Assembly (NCBI RefSeq): GCF_009707465.1
Contig: NZ_CP046120.1
Location: forward strand, 1,393,501-1,457,500
Source: Novosphingobium sp. Gsoil 351
Lineage (GTDB): Bacteria > Pseudomonadota > Alphaproteobacteria > Sphingomonadales > Sphingomonadaceae
Length of the DNA stretch: 64,000 bases
Reading direction: 5' to 3'
Shown: positions 43,738 to 53,165 of the stretch, piece by piece
How positions within the stretch are numbered: the stretch's first letter is position 1
How the letters are laid out: every line of letters starts with the position of its first letter
Position numbers and translations under genes: made by a program
Notes under the pieces: model-generated
Told to the model about the DNA's origin: nothing
What the model saw: only the letters and a program-made list of their open reading frames with translations
The model's database searches: none

Positions 43738-45144
43738 ATGGCTGACCAAACCTACGACTACGACGTTCTCGTCATCGGCGCCGGTCCGGGCGGTTACGTC
43801 GCCGCGATCCGCGCGGCGCAATTGGGGCTGAAGACCGCCTGCGCCGAGAGCCGCGCGACATTGGGCGGGACCTGCCTCAACGTCGGCTGCATTCCGTCCA
43901 AGGCGCTGCTCCACGGCAGCGAGTTCTTCGAGGAAGCGCACGACGGGACGCTGGCGAAATTCGGGGTCAAGATGTCGGGTGTCGAACTCGACCTGCCTGC
44001 GCTCCAGGCCGAGAAGGACAAGGCGGTCAAGGAGCTGACCGGGGGAATCGCGTTCCTGTTCAAAAAGAACAAGGTCGATTGGCTCAACGGGCGCGCGACG
44101 TTCGTCGACGCGCGTACGGTGAGCATCGACGGCAAGGCGGTAACGGCGAAGAATATCGTCATCGCGACCGGCTCATCGGTCACCCCGCTGCCTGGCGTGG
44201 AAGTCGACAATGTCCAAGGACTGATTGTCGATTCCACCGGCGGGCTCGCGCTCGACCGGGTGCCCAAACACATGGTGGTCATCGGCGGCGGGGTGATCGG
44301 GCTCGAGCTGGGCAGCGTTTGGCGGCGGCTCGGAGCCAAGGTCACGGTGGTCGAATTCCTCGACCAGCTTCTCCCCGGCATGGACGGCGAGGTCCGCAAG
44401 GAATCAGCCAAGTTGTTCAAGAAGCAGGGCATGGAGTTGCGCCTTTCGACCAAGGTTACCGGCGCGACGGTGAAGGGCAAGACCGTGACGCTAACCCTCG
44501 AGCCTTCGTCGGGCGGCGCTTCCGAATCGCTTGAGGCCGATTGCGTTCTCGTCTCGATCGGACGGCGACCCAACACCGAAGGGCTAGGCCTGGAAGCGCT
44601 CGGGCTGGAACTCAACAAGCGCGGGCAGATCGAGACCGACGACGATTTCCGTACCAAGATCGATGGCGTGTGGGCGATCGGCGACGTCATCCCTGGCCCC
44701 ATGCTTGCGCACAAGGCCGAGGACGAGGGCATTGCCGTCGCCGAAAACATTGCGGGGCAGACCGGGATCGTCAATCACGCGGTGATCCCAAGCGTGGTCT
44801 ACACGATGCCCGAGATCGCCGGGGTCGGACTAACCGAAGAGGACGCCAAGGCGAACGGCCCGATCAAGGTCGGAAAATTCCCGATGACGGCCAACAGCCG
44901 CGCCAAGACCAACCGCGAGCCCGACGGCTTCGTCAAGGTCATCGCCGATGCCCAAACCGACCGCGTTGTCGGAGTATGGATCGTCGCTAGCCTTGCGGGC
45001 ACGATGATCGCCGAGGCCGCACTAGCGATGGAGTTCGGCGCCACGTCAGAGGACATCGCGTACACCTGCCACGCCCACCCGACCCACGCCGAGGCGCTCA
45101 AGGAAGCGGCAATGGCGGTTACCGGCAAGCCGATTCACATCTGA
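43738..45144 (+). CDS. lpdA: dihydrolipoyl dehydrogenase (E3)
   Basis: A 468-residue FAD disulfide oxidoreductase that reoxidises the lipoyl group of 2-oxoglutarate dehydrogenase (and perhaps other complexes) with NAD. FAD site VLVIGAGPGGYVAAIRAAQ; redox disulfide GGTCLNVGCIPSK (C46, C51); NAD site VVIGGGVIGLELGSVW; C-terminal CHAHPTHAEALKEA supplies the His-Glu pair. The ATG at 43738 is the normal start; an in-frame GTG four codons upstream is not needed. It ends the TCA operon, although the PepSY gene follows after 16 bp. Confidence 0.96.
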   Translation: MADQTYDYDVLVIGAGPGGYVAAIRAAQLGLKTACAESRATLGGTCLNVGCIPSKALLHGSEFFEEAHDGTLAKFGVKMSGVELDLPALQAEKDKAVKELTGGIAFLFKKNKVDWLNGRATFVDARTVSIDGKAVTAKNIVIATGSSVTPLPGVEVDNVQGLIVDSTGGLALDRVPKHMVVIGGGVIGLELGSVWRRLGAKVTVVEFLDQLLPGMDGEVRKESAKLFKKQGMELRLSTKVTGATVKGKTVTLTLEPSSGGASESLEADCVLVSIGRRPNTEGLGLEALGLELNKRGQIETDDDFRTKIDGVWAIGDVIPGPMLAHKAEDEGIAVAENIAGQTGIVNHAVIPSVVYTMPEIAGVGLTEEDAKANGPIKVGKFPMTANSRAKTNREPDGFVKVIADAQTDRVVGVWIVASLAGTMIAEAALAMEFGATSEDIAYTCHAHPTHAEALKEAAMAVTGKPIHI

Positions 45145-45160
45145 CCGCGCGGGCTTCGCC

Positions 45161-45853
45161 ATGAACCCTCGGCGCTGGCGGCGAACACTGCTTCGCTACC
45201 ACCTTTGGCTCGGCTGGCTGATCGCAGTGCCACTGCTGTTGTGGACCATTTCGGGGCTGGTGATGGTCGCCAGGCCCATCGAGACAGTGCGCGGGAGCGA
45301 CTTGCGCGCCGAACTGCCGCCGCTCCCGGCGACGACGGTTTATCCGCCGACAATTCACAGCACGGCGGATTCGCTGACGCTCAAGCAGACCGCGCTGGGT
45401 CCACGCTGGATCGTTGCGCTGGGCGAAGACCGCTACGCCGCCGACCCACGCGACGGGCGCAAGCTACCCGCCCTCGACCGGGCGCAGGCGATCGCGGCGG
45501 CACTCGGCTATCGCAAGCCAGCCACGCGCGTGACCTCGGCCCGCTGGACCGATGCCCAACATGCGCCACTCGACCTGCGTCAGCCGCGCCCTGCGTGGGC
45601 GGTGCGCTTCACGGACGGAGCACGGTTTTACATCGATGCGGATACCGGCGAGTTGCTCGCCGTTCGCACAGATTTCTGGCGGTTCTACGACGTCATGTGG
45701 GGTTTGCACATCATGGACCTGCAAGCACGCGAGGACGCCCATCACCCGGTGCTGATCGCGTTTGCGGCGCTGGCGGCGGCGGCAACCTTGCTGGCGATAC
45801 TCTTGATGATCGTGCGCTATGTTCCGCGCCGGCTCGCTAGGCCCGTCGATTGA
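45161..45853 (+). CDS. PepSY domain-containing membrane protein
   Basis: A 230-residue inner-membrane protein. The first helix LLRYHLWLGWLIAVPLLLWTIS and the LxxxHxWLG pattern are typical of PepSY-TM (PiuB-like) proteins. A periplasmic stretch includes a PepSY unit (ARFYIDADTGELLAVRTD) before the last helix ALAAAATLLAILLMIVRYV. Longer relatives take part in iron uptake or membrane electron transfer; this one is a short, single-module form. It may be co-transcribed with lpdA (16 bp) and overlaps the next gene by 4 bp (TTGA). Function is not established. Confidence 0.75.
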   Translation: MNPRRWRRTLLRYHLWLGWLIAVPLLLWTISGLVMVARPIETVRGSDLRAELPPLPATTVYPPTIHSTADSLTLKQTALGPRWIVALGEDRYAADPRDGRKLPALDRAQAIAAALGYRKPATRVTSARWTDAQHAPLDLRQPRPAWAVRFTDGARFYIDADTGELLAVRTDFWRFYDVMWGLHIMDLQAREDAHHPVLIAFAALAAAATLLAILLMIVRYVPRRLARPVD

Positions 45854-46467
45854 TCGACGCCGCGCTGCCCGCTTTGCCCCCGGCGCTCGATCTGGCGGGC
45901 ACCGCCGTGTTCGCGCTGACCGGCGCATTGCTTGCCGCCCGACTGCGCCAGACGTTCGTGACGATGGCGTTTTTCGCGCTAATCACCGGCGTCGGGGGCG
46001 GTACTGTGCGTGATCTGCTGATCGGCGCGCCGGTGTTCTGGGTCCGCGATCCCTGGGTTGCGCCGATCTGCCTGGGCGTGGCGCTTGTCGCCTGGTTCGC
46101 GCCGCAAGTCTGGTGGCAGAACCGGCTCCTCGAATGGCTAGATGCTGCAGGACTCGCCGCCTACGCGACGCTAGGCGCGGCCAAGGCGCTGGTGTTCGGC
46201 ATCGCACCGGTTCCGGCGGTGGTGATGGGGGTAGTCACCGGCTGCGTCGGCGGGATCGTCCGCGATGTGCTGGCCGGACGCCCCTCGATCCTCATGCGGC
46301 CCGAACTGTACGTCACCGCCGCCGCGCTTTCCGCCAGCCTGTGCGTGCTCGGCCGGCTCGCGAACCTGCCCAATGCCATGACCTGGGCACTCGCCGTGCT
46401 CGGCGGCTTCGCCTTGCGCGGTGCCGCGCTTACCTGGGGGTTGGCCCTACCCGGCCATCGCGGCTGA
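45850..46467 (+). CDS. TRIC / UPF0126 family membrane channel
   Basis: A 205-residue protein with seven predicted hydrophobic helices and two inverted repeat motifs, GVGGGTVRDLLIG and GCVGGIVRDVLAG, which mark the trimeric intracellular cation (TRIC) channel family in bacteria. These form potassium-permeable channels in the inner membrane. The TTG start at 45850 overlaps the PepSY gene stop (TTGA), which fixes the frame. It is convergent with the secreted-protein gene at 46470, 2 bp away. Confidence 0.88.
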   Translation: MIDAALPALPPALDLAGTAVFALTGALLAARLRQTFVTMAFFALITGVGGGTVRDLLIGAPVFWVRDPWVAPICLGVALVAWFAPQVWWQNRLLEWLDAAGLAAYATLGAAKALVFGIAPVPAVVMGVVTGCVGGIVRDVLAGRPSILMRPELYVTAAALSASLCVLGRLANLPNAMTWALAVLGGFALRGAALTWGLALPGHRG

Positions 46468-46469
46468 GT

Positions 46470-47222
46470 TCAGCGGCCGCGCGGGTCGGGGAAATCGGGG
46501 GTGCGGCCGGTGGCGTAGCGATCGTCGTCGCCGCTCGGCGGCACCGGGGCGTCGGCGGCAGCATGATCGCCCAGCCCAACATAGACCTTGCCATTGCCAT
46601 CGACCGAGCAGGTGAATTCGCGGCCGTTGCGGTAGTCGCCCTTGACCCGCCATTCGCCGTCGACCTTATCGACATCGAAAATTTCGTCGATTTCGCCCGA
46701 ACGCGCCGCCTCTGCCGAGCAGGCATTCACCGCCCGGTCGGTTTCGCGGCTGTCGAGCCCTCCGGAATCACGCCCTTCAACGCGGCTGTCGTTGTAGTCG
46801 TATGGTCGATCCGGACCATCTGTGTCGGCAGGACGGCCGTAGGCTTGCTCGGGCGCGCGCGTGCCATCGCTGCGGTAGCCATACGATTGGTCCGAATATT
46901 CGCCCCCAGTATAGTCGCGCCCGGCGGTGCGATCGTCGCTGCGTTCTTCCTTGTCCTTGTCGATTGCGGCGGCGACCGCGGCGATGCCGCCGCCGATCAA
47001 AAGCACGCCCAGCAGGTCGCCACCATCAAACCCGTCATGGTGACGGCGATAGCGGCCCCAGCGATGGTCATTGAACGTCTCGTCGGCGCTGCTCCAGGCA
47101 GGAGCCTCAGCCGGGCGAGCGCTGAGCGGCACGGTAATCGGGACGGTCCGCGTGGCGGCCACAACCGGCGAGACGATCATCGTGAGGCTGGCCAGCACAG
47201 CGGCGGCTCGAAGAATGGTCAT
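46470..47222 (-). CDS. secreted protein with glycine-zipper segment, unknown function
   Basis: A 250-residue exported protein of unknown function. A signal peptide (about 1-23, MTILRAAAVLASLTMIVSPV...) is followed by DGGDLLGVLLIGGGIAAVAA, a short glycine-zipper-like hydrophobic segment, then a charged Asp/Tyr/Arg-rich stretch (about 90-165). The C-terminal domain has VNACSAEAARSG and REFTCSVDGNGKVYVGLG with two cysteines. The same plan is found in its neighbour at 47337-47948, so the two are tandem paralogues. No enzyme motif was seen. It probably sits in the periplasm or outer membrane. Confidence 0.75.
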   Translation of the reverse strand: MTILRAAAVLASLTMIVSPVVAATRTVPITVPLSARPAEAPAWSSADETFNDHRWGRYRRHHDGFDGGDLLGVLLIGGGIAAVAAAIDKDKEERSDDRTAGRDYTGGEYSDQSYGYRSDGTRAPEQAYGRPADTDGPDRPYDYNDSRVEGRDSGGLDSRETDRAVNACSAEAARSGEIDEIFDVDKVDGEWRVKGDYRNGREFTCSVDGNGKVYVGLGDHAAADAPVPPSGDDDRYATGRTPDFPDPRGR

Positions 47223-47336
47223 GGCTCGCGACTCCCCCTAAACGCGCCGACCAAAGTCGTTGCGTGCAAAAAGCTAGGCGGCCCAGGCTTACCAAAGCCT
47301 GAACCGCCCAGCTCGTTTCATCGCGTTTTGCGGGAC

Positions 47337-47948
47337 TTAGCGGAGTCCGCGGATCCCGTCGAAGTCGAGATCGACCACCCGACCGTATTCGACCCGGCAC
47401 TTGAAGCTGCCCGCGTCATAGCCGCGCAGGTTGTCGTTCCAGCCGCGATAGTCGTTGTTCCAGCCGTTGCCGTAATAGCTGTCCCCACGGCGCCAGCCAC
47501 GGTTCTGGCTGTTCACTGCGATCCGGCCGCGTACGGTGTAGCCGCGGCTATTGCGGTCGACCGCGCGGATATCGGTAACGTCGGCGCGGCCGTAGCTGTA
47601 GCGGCTCGCCTGGTTCTCGGCAGTGGCGACGCACTGTTCGATCGCCTGACGCGGGTTGCCGTTGCGATAGCCGTAACGATCGTAGCGGTTGTTGTAGCCA
47701 TAGCGGTCGTCGTAACGATAGCTGTCGTTATAGCCGCCGGTCGGATAGCCGTAGCTGTAGCCACGATCGCGATCGTTGCCAATCGCACCTGCAACCGCGG
47801 CGATCCCGCCGAGCACCACCGCACCGGCGATCACGTCGCCGACATCGATGCCGTCATGGCGGTCACGCGCCAGTGCGGGACTGGCGGTGGAGACCAGAGC
47901 CGCAGCCGCGGCACCGGTTCCGAGGAGAGCTTTGGTCATGATATTCAT
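47337..47948 (-). CDS. secreted Tyr/Arg/Gly-rich protein with glycine-zipper segment, unknown function
   Basis: A 203-residue exported protein, a diverged paralogue of the protein at 46470. Signal peptide about 1-28 (ending PALA), then IDVGDVIAGAVVLGGIAAVAGAIG, then a central region made almost wholly of Tyr, Arg, Asn, Asp and Gly (about 60-95). The C-terminal domain has IEQCVATAENQASRY and a second cysteine in FKCRVEYGRVVDLDFDGI. The low-complexity part may bind other surface components, but nothing proves it. It lies upstream of 46470 on the same strand with a 114-bp spacer. Confidence 0.75.
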   Translation of the reverse strand: MNIMTKALLGTGAAAAALVSTASPALARDRHDGIDVGDVIAGAVVLGGIAAVAGAIGNDRDRGYSYGYPTGGYNDSYRYDDRYGYNNRYDRYGYRNGNPRQAIEQCVATAENQASRYSYGRADVTDIRAVDRNSRGYTVRGRIAVNSQNRGWRRGDSYYGNGWNNDYRGWNDNLRGYDAGSFKCRVEYGRVVDLDFDGIRGLR

Positions 47949-48052
47949 GGCTCGAAATCCTTCTTCGTCCCGGACCTTTTCCGGGGTCGAGTGGGGATTT
48001 AGCGATTAGCCAATGAGGCAAGGCTGAATTGGCACGACAGCCATCGTTAATA

Positions 48053-50263
48053 TTATTTCGGAGAACTATGAACGAGTGATGCGGGAGTGGACTGGGACCC
48101 GGCACGCGTCAACCCGGTCCAGTAAGCCATAAACGCCAAGACATCCGCCCCGCTTTCAATCACCTTGTCGGTCGGCTTGCCCGACCCATGGCCCGCTCGC
48201 GTTTCGACCCGGATCAGCCGGGGTTTGTTCCCAAGCTCAGCAGCCTGGAGCGCGGCCACGTATTTGAAGCTGTGCGCGGGAACGACCCGGTCGTCGGTAT
48301 CGGCCGTGGTCACCAGCACCGCCGGATAGTCCGCCTTTCGAATATTGTGATAGGGAGAATAGGCGCGCAGCACGCGCCAGTCCGCCTCGCGTGCGGGGCT
48401 GCCGTAGTCTTCGGTCCAATACCGTCCGGCGGTGAAGCGGTCGAACCGGAGCATGTCCATCACCCCGACGTCGGGATTAGCCGCGGCGAAGAGGCCGGGC
48501 CGCTGGTTGATCACCGCGCCGACCAGCAAGCCGCCGTTCGACCCGCCCTGAATCGCCAGGCCATCGCGGGGCGTGATCCCCTGCGCGATAAGGTACTCGC
48601 CCGCGGCGATGAAATCGTCGAAAGTGTTCTGCTTGTTCGCCCCGCTTCCCGCCGCGTGCCATTCGCGCCCGTATTCGCCGCCGCCGCGCACGTTGGCGAT
48701 GGCGAAGGCGCCGCCGGCCTCGAGCCACGCCATCCGTACCGCTGAAAAGCCGGGCACGAGCGAAACGTCGAACCCGCCGTAGCCATAGAGGATCGTCGGC
48801 AACGGCTGTTTCGCCGCCGCAGCTCGCCGGTTGCGGATCACGAACAGCGGTACGCGGGTACCGTCCTTCGACTCGTAGAAGCGCTGCTCGATCGCGTAAT
48901 CGACGGGATCGAAGCCCAGCCGGGGCACTGCGAACGGGGTGGTGCGCCCGCTCGCCATGTCCAGCCGGTAGACCGACGCGGGCCGGTTGAAGCTGGAGAA
49001 CGAATAGAACGATTCCGGATCTCCCGGGCGCCCGTCGAAGCCCGCAGCGGTGCCGATGCCGTTGAGCACGATCGCCCGCGCTGGTCGTCCGTGGAGGTCG
49101 AGGATCACCGCTCGGGTCGCGGCGTCCTTGAGGTAGGACAGGATCAGCCGGTCGCCCACGACGTTGGCCGCCTCCAGCTTGTCGAGGGTTTGCGGCACGA
49201 CTTCACGCCACTGCGGCGAGGGCTGCGCCAGATCGATCGACACCAGGCGATAGCGCGGGGCCGCTGCGTCGGTGACGAACCAAAGCCGCGTGCCCAGCCC
49301 GTCGACCAGTCGCCAATCATGCGTGAAATCCCCGACCAGCTCGCGCGATTGCCATCCGCGATCCGCGCGCCGACGCAAGTCGATGACGTGGATGTCGCGG
49401 CGCAGGGCGGTGCCTTCCGACGTGGAGATCACCGCCCAGCGTCCGTCGGCGGTGACTTGGGCAAAGTGGTTGCGTTCGGGATGATCGGCGCTGGCGTAGA
49501 CTAGCTGATCGGCCGATTGAGGCGTACCGAGGCGATGAAACCACACCGCATGACCGCTGTTGGGCGAGAGATAGTCCGGGTCGGTCTCGCCCTGGGGAAA
49601 GCGCGAGTAAAGCAGGCCTTCGTCGCCAAGCCACGCCAGTCCTGAATACTTCACCCCGCGCAACTCGTCCGGCAGGGTCAGCCCGCCGGCAACATCGGCA
49701 AAGCGCACCGTGCGCCAGTCGCTGCCGCCGTCCTGCACCGAGAACGCCAGGTAGGTCCCCTTGCGCGACGGTTCCCACTGATCGAGCGCCGCCGTCCCAT
49801 CCTGCGACCACAGATTGGGATCGAGCAACAGCTTCGAGACGCCGTCGAAGCCCTTGCGCCAATAGAGCACGAACTGATTCTGCAAGCCCGAATTGCGGGT
49901 GAAAAAATAGCGCCCCCCGGCCTTCTTGGGGATACCGAAACGCTCGTAGTCGAGCAGTCGGCGAATGCTGGCGGCGAATCCGTCGCGACCGGGCAGGCGG
50001 TCGAGATAGTCACGGGAAACCGCGTTCTGGCGCCGCACCCAGTCCGCTACGGCGGGATCGCGGCGGACGTCGTTCTCGAGCCAGCGATACGGATCGGCGA
50101 CCCGTTCACCGAATGCGGTTTCGATCACATTGTCGCGGCGCGTCGAAGGGTAGTTCGGCCGGGGCACCGCCACACCCTGCGGCAAGGTGTCCGCGCTCAG
50201 CGGCACAGCGACCAGCGTCGCGGCCGCAACCGCGCCGGCGAGCCACCGCACAAGCTGAAACAT
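48053..50263 (-). CDS. prolyl oligopeptidase family serine peptidase, secreted
   Basis: A 736-residue S9A peptidase. A signal peptide (FQLVRWLAGAVAAATLVAV, about 1-25) sends it to the periplasm. A beta-propeller domain (about 90-450) is followed by the alpha/beta-hydrolase domain with GGSNGG (Ser575), TDDRVVPAHSFKY (Asp657 or 658) and RAGHGSGKPT (His692), the catalytic triad. It cleaves short peptides after proline. The ATG at 50263, with GGAGAGAT upstream, is preferred over the frame to 50305 because only it gives a clean signal peptide. It lies 87 bp downstream of rplQ on the same strand. Confidence 0.92.
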   Translation of the reverse strand: MFQLVRWLAGAVAAATLVAVPLSADTLPQGVAVPRPNYPSTRRDNVIETAFGERVADPYRWLENDVRRDPAVADWVRRQNAVSRDYLDRLPGRDGFAASIRRLLDYERFGIPKKAGGRYFFTRNSGLQNQFVLYWRKGFDGVSKLLLDPNLWSQDGTAALDQWEPSRKGTYLAFSVQDGGSDWRTVRFADVAGGLTLPDELRGVKYSGLAWLGDEGLLYSRFPQGETDPDYLSPNSGHAVWFHRLGTPQSADQLVYASADHPERNHFAQVTADGRWAVISTSEGTALRRDIHVIDLRRRADRGWQSRELVGDFTHDWRLVDGLGTRLWFVTDAAAPRYRLVSIDLAQPSPQWREVVPQTLDKLEAANVVGDRLILSYLKDAATRAVILDLHGRPARAIVLNGIGTAAGFDGRPGDPESFYSFSSFNRPASVYRLDMASGRTTPFAVPRLGFDPVDYAIEQRFYESKDGTRVPLFVIRNRRAAAAKQPLPTILYGYGGFDVSLVPGFSAVRMAWLEAGGAFAIANVRGGGEYGREWHAAGSGANKQNTFDDFIAAGEYLIAQGITPRDGLAIQGGSNGGLLVGAVINQRPGLFAAANPDVGVMDMLRFDRFTAGRYWTEDYGSPAREADWRVLRAYSPYHNIRKADYPAVLVTTADTDDRVVPAHSFKYVAALQAAELGNKPRLIRVETRAGHGSGKPTDKVIESGADVLAFMAYWTGLTRAGSQSTPASLVHSSPK

Positions 50264-50350
50264 CGATCTCTCCGCGGCCTCGACGGCCCGCGGGCAATCT
50301 AGCACCGGCTGCGGGAGCTGCCTATCGCGGCAGCAGCGCCGAAGCAGAAA

Positions 50351-50770
50351 TCACGCCTCGGCGAAATCTTCGTCGGTCTGCACCGGGCCCGAATCCTGGC
50401 CCTTGGCCGAAACGTCGCGATCGACCAGCTCGATGATCGCGATGGGAGCGGCGTCCGAGGCGCGGATGCCAGCCTTAATCACCCGCGTGTAGCCGCCGCT
50501 GCGGCCTTCGTAGCGCGCGGCCAGCACGTCGAACAGCTTGGTCAGTTGGGTCTCGTCGAGCAACCGGGCGTGGGCCAGGCGGCGGTTGGAGAGACCACCG
50601 TGCTTGCCCAGCGTGATCAGCTTTTCGACATAGGGACGCAGCTCGCGCGCCTTGGGCAGCGTGGTGGTGATCTGCTCGTGCTTGATCAGCGAGGCGGCCA
50701 TGTTGCGCAGCATCGCGATGCGGTGGGCGCCGGTACGCTGCAGCTTACGCTGCCCCATCTTGTGACGCAT
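50351..50770 (-). CDS. rplQ: 50S ribosomal protein L17
   Basis: A 139-residue L17. The start [20 protein letters not shown] and the [20 protein letters not shown] segment are diagnostic; a short acidic C-terminal extension follows, common in alphaproteobacteria. It is a large-subunit protein at the tunnel exit. It is the last gene of the alpha operon (rpsM-rpsK-rpoA-rplQ), separated from rpoA by a 100-bp spacer with a hairpin. Confidence 0.98.
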   Translation of the reverse strand: MRHKMGQRKLQRTGAHRIAMLRNMAASLIKHEQITTTLPKARELRPYVEKLITLGKHGGLSNRRLAHARLLDETQLTKLFDVLAARYEGRSGGYTRVIKAGIRASDAAPIAIIELVDRDVSAKGQDSGPVQTDEDFAEA

Positions 50771-50838
50771 GTTCGTTACTCCGTTCGTAGCGGGGCCGTA
50801 TCAGGTACCCCGGTCCTGGTCGGTAAGGCCGACCGCCT

Positions 50839-50863
50839 GCTCTCTCTCTTGAGGGGAGAGAGC
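50839..50863 (-). repeat. CTCTC/GAGAG hairpin between rpoA and rplQ
   Basis: GCTCTCTC (50839-50846) and GAGAGAGC (50856-50863) form an 8-bp stem eight bases after the rpoA stop. Related CTCTCCCC / GGGGAGAG dyads occur at 59810-59833 and 59891-59930 in another ribosomal spacer, so this looks like a dispersed palindromic repeat which could also attenuate or stabilise the mRNA. Confidence 0.6.
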
Positions 50864-50870
50864 TAAGTCA

Positions 50871-51932
50871 TCAGCCCAGCAGTTCCTGCTCGAGCTTCTT
50901 GGCCATTTCCTCGATGTTCTCGGGCGGCCAGCCGGGGATGTCCATGCCCAGGCGCAGGCCCATCGAGCTGAGGACTTCCTTGATCTCGTTGAGCGACTTG
51001 CGGCCGAAGTTCGGGGTGCGCAGCATCTCGGCCTCGGTCTTCTGAACCAGATCGCCGATGTAGATGATGTTGTCGTTCTTGAGGCAGTTGGCCGAACGCA
51101 CCGACAGCTCCAGCTCGTCGACCTTCTTGAGCAGGTAACGGTTGAGCTGGTTGGTGTCGCTCTCGTCCGCGGTGTGCGCGGGAAGGCCGGCCATCGACGG
51201 GACGTGGGTGCCCGAAGGCATGCTGTCGTCGAAGTGGACGAAGAGCGCGAGCTGGTCCTGAAGAATCCGCGCGGCGTAGGCCACGGCATCTTCCGGAGTC
51301 ACGGTGCCATCGGTCTCGATCGTCAGGCTCAGCTTGTCGAAATCGAGTTCCTGCCCGACGCGAGCGTTATCGACCTTGTAGCTCACCTGGCGCACCGGAG
51401 AGTACAGCGAATCGACCGGAATCAGCCCGATCGGGGCATCGACCGGGCGGTTGCCCACGGCGGGAACGTAGCCCTTGCCGGTATCGGCGGTCAGCTCCAT
51501 GTTGAGCGTCGCGCCTTCATCGAGGTGGCAGATCACAAGATCCTTGTTCATGATCTCGATGTCGCCCGACACGGCGATGTCGCCGGCCTTGACCTCGGCG
51601 GGGCCGGTCACCGCAAGCTGGAGCCGCTTGGGCCCCTCGCCCTGCATCCGGATCGCGATCTGCTTGACGTTGAGGACGATGTCGGTGACGTCCTCGCGCA
51701 CGCCGGCCAGCGACGAGAACTCGTGGAGCACGTTCTCGATCTTGATCGAGGTGATCGAGGCGCCCTGCAGGCTCGAGAGCAGCACGCGGCGCAGCGCGTT
51801 GCCCAGGGTCAGGCCAAACCCGCGCTCGAGCGGCTCGGCGACGAAGGTCGCGCGGCGCTTGTCCGAACCGGTCTTGACCTCGAGGTTGTTGGGCTTCTTG
51901 AGTTCCTGCCAGTTCTTGATGTTGACAGTCAT
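50871..51932 (-). CDS. rpoA: DNA-directed RNA polymerase subunit alpha
   Basis: A 353-residue alpha subunit. The N-terminal dimerisation domain has [20 protein letters not shown] and the C-terminal domain has [15 protein letters not shown] and [19 protein letters not shown], the DNA- and activator-contacting helix-hairpin-helix region. It starts polymerase assembly and reads UP elements. Length is normal for alphaproteobacteria. It follows rpsK by 93 bp. Confidence 0.99.
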   Translation of the reverse strand: MTVNIKNWQELKKPNNLEVKTGSDKRRATFVAEPLERGFGLTLGNALRRVLLSSLQGASITSIKIENVLHEFSSLAGVREDVTDIVLNVKQIAIRMQGEGPKRLQLAVTGPAEVKAGDIAVSGDIEIMNKDLVICHLDEGATLNMELTADTGKGYVPAVGNRPVDAPIGLIPVDSLYSPVRQVSYKVDNARVGQELDFDKLSLTIETDGTVTPEDAVAYAARILQDQLALFVHFDDSMPSGTHVPSMAGLPAHTADESDTNQLNRYLLKKVDELELSVRSANCLKNDNIIYIGDLVQKTEAEMLRTPNFGRKSLNEIKEVLSSMGLRLGMDIPGWPPENIEEMAKKLEQELLG

Positions 51933-52025
51933 GGACTTCCCCTAGGGTGGTTCAGGGCGCTCTGCCGCGGGCCCGCGGCGAAGCAGAATAACGGCCGGGG
52001 CGCCTAAGCGCTCCGGCGGGCAGAT

Positions 52026-52415
52026 TCAGACGCGGCGGCGCTTCGACGGGCGGACGCCGTTGTGCGGGATCGCGGTCACATCTCTGATCGAGGTGATCGT
52101 GAAGCCCACCGCCTGCAACGCCCGCAGCGCGCTCTCGCGGCCCGAGCCGGGGCCCTTGACCTCGACCTCGAGCGTGCGGACGCCGTGTTCGGCGGCCTTC
52201 TTGCCGGCGTCGTCGGCCGCGACCTGCGCGGCATACGGCGTCGACTTGCGGCTACCCTTGAACCCCATCGCCCCCGCGCTCGACCACGAAATGGCGTTGC
52301 CCTGGGCGTCGGTGATGGTGATCATGGTGTTGTTGAAGCTGGCGTTGACGTGCGCCACGCCGCTGGAGATGTTCTTGCGCTCGCGCTTTTTGATGCGCTG
52401 GGGTTCGCGTGCCAT
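52026..52415 (-). CDS. rpsK: 30S ribosomal protein S11
   Basis: A 129-residue S11. [21 protein letters not shown] and the C-terminal [19 protein letters not shown] are fully characteristic. It sits in the 30S platform near the E site. It lies between rpsM (57 bp upstream) and rpoA in the usual alpha-operon order. Confidence 0.99.
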   Translation of the reverse strand: MAREPQRIKKRERKNISSGVAHVNASFNNTMITITDAQGNAISWSSAGAMGFKGSRKSTPYAAQVAADDAGKKAAEHGVRTLEVEVKGPGSGRESALRALQAVGFTITSIRDVTAIPHNGVRPSKRRRV

Positions 52416-52472
52416 TGGTTCGGTCCTCGTAGCTGGAAAAAGGGAAAAGCGTCTGGGGTCACCCCCCGCGGC

Positions 52473-52841
52473 TTACTTCTTCTTCCCGGCGATCGGCTTG
52501 GCCTTGCCCTTGCGGGTGCGGGCGTTGGTGTGAGTGCGCTGGCCGCGGACCGGCAGGCCCTTGCGATGACGCAACCCGCGATAGCAGGCCAGATCCATCA
52601 GCCGCTTGATGTTCATCGCGGTTTCGCGCCGCAGATCGCCCTCGACGGTGTGATCGCTGTCGATCGCCTCGCGGATGTGGAGGACTTCCTGGTCGGTCAG
52701 GTCCTGGACCCGGCGGCCTTCGTCGATCCCTACCTTGGCGGCGATCGCCTTGGCCTTGGCGGGACCGATCCCGTGAATGTAGGTGAGCGCGATGATCACG
52801 CGCTTGTTCGAGGGGATGTTCACCCCGGCAATACGAGCCAA
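52473..52841 (-). CDS. rpsM: 30S ribosomal protein S13
   Basis: A 122-residue S13. [32 protein letters not shown] and the basic tail [20 protein letters not shown] are diagnostic. It contacts the P-site tRNA and the subunit bridge. In alphaproteobacteria rpsM normally follows adk directly; here it starts a separate block, preceded by a plus-strand DUF2946-like gene and a promoter-like site at 52984-53012. Confidence 0.99.
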   Translation of the reverse strand: MARIAGVNIPSNKRVIIALTYIHGIGPAKAKAIAAKVGIDEGRRVQDLTDQEVLHIREAIDSDHTVEGDLRRETAMNIKRLMDLACYRGLRHRKGLPVRGQRTHTNARTRKGKAKPIAGKKK

Positions 52842-53165
52842 TTAACTTCTCCATGCTCCACGAAGGCGGCTGACGCGGCCTCCATCTCATCGCGATAAAT
52901 CACTGGTCCCGAACGGCAAAAAGCCCGGTCGGCGCACAACCGTGCCGCCTGCCGGACATCCCGTCGGTTTCAAGTGAAGGGCGCGCTTAAGACGATTCGA
53001 GCGGGCTGTCAATCGCACGCAAAAGCGGGCGGCGCGAAATTCCCGAGCCGTCCACTTGTGTGGCAACAGCCATACCCCATCGTCCGGCGCTGGTCAAAGT
53101 CATCGCCGCCAAGCCTCCCCGCCGGCAGATGACAGCCGCGCGATTCTTGCCTAGACGCCCGCTCC
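52842..53165. other. 324-bp divergent intergenic region upstream of rpsM
   Basis: This spacer lies between rpsM (minus) and the DUF2946-like gene (plus). It holds the promoter-like site described at 52984-53012. On the minus strand, CCGGGCTTTTTGCC near 52920 lies in the probable 5' leader of rpsM. No further gene was found; longer open frames here are shadows. Confidence 0.5.
52984..53012 (-). promoter_or_regulatory. probable sigma-70 promoter for rpsM-rpsK-rpoA-rplQ
   Basis: On the minus strand a perfect TTGACA (53012-53007) is followed after 17 bp by TAAGCG (52989-52984); TTAAGC at 16 bp is an alternative -10. It would give a leader of about 135 nt before rpsM. This would supply the alpha operon with its own promoter, needed because the adk-rpsM junction is interrupted. 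Confidence 0.5.

Noticed and set aside
46113..48002. 629-codon plus-strand open frame
   Set aside because: It overlaps the TRIC gene and runs antisense to two secreted proteins with clear signal peptides; no motif or ribosome binding site.
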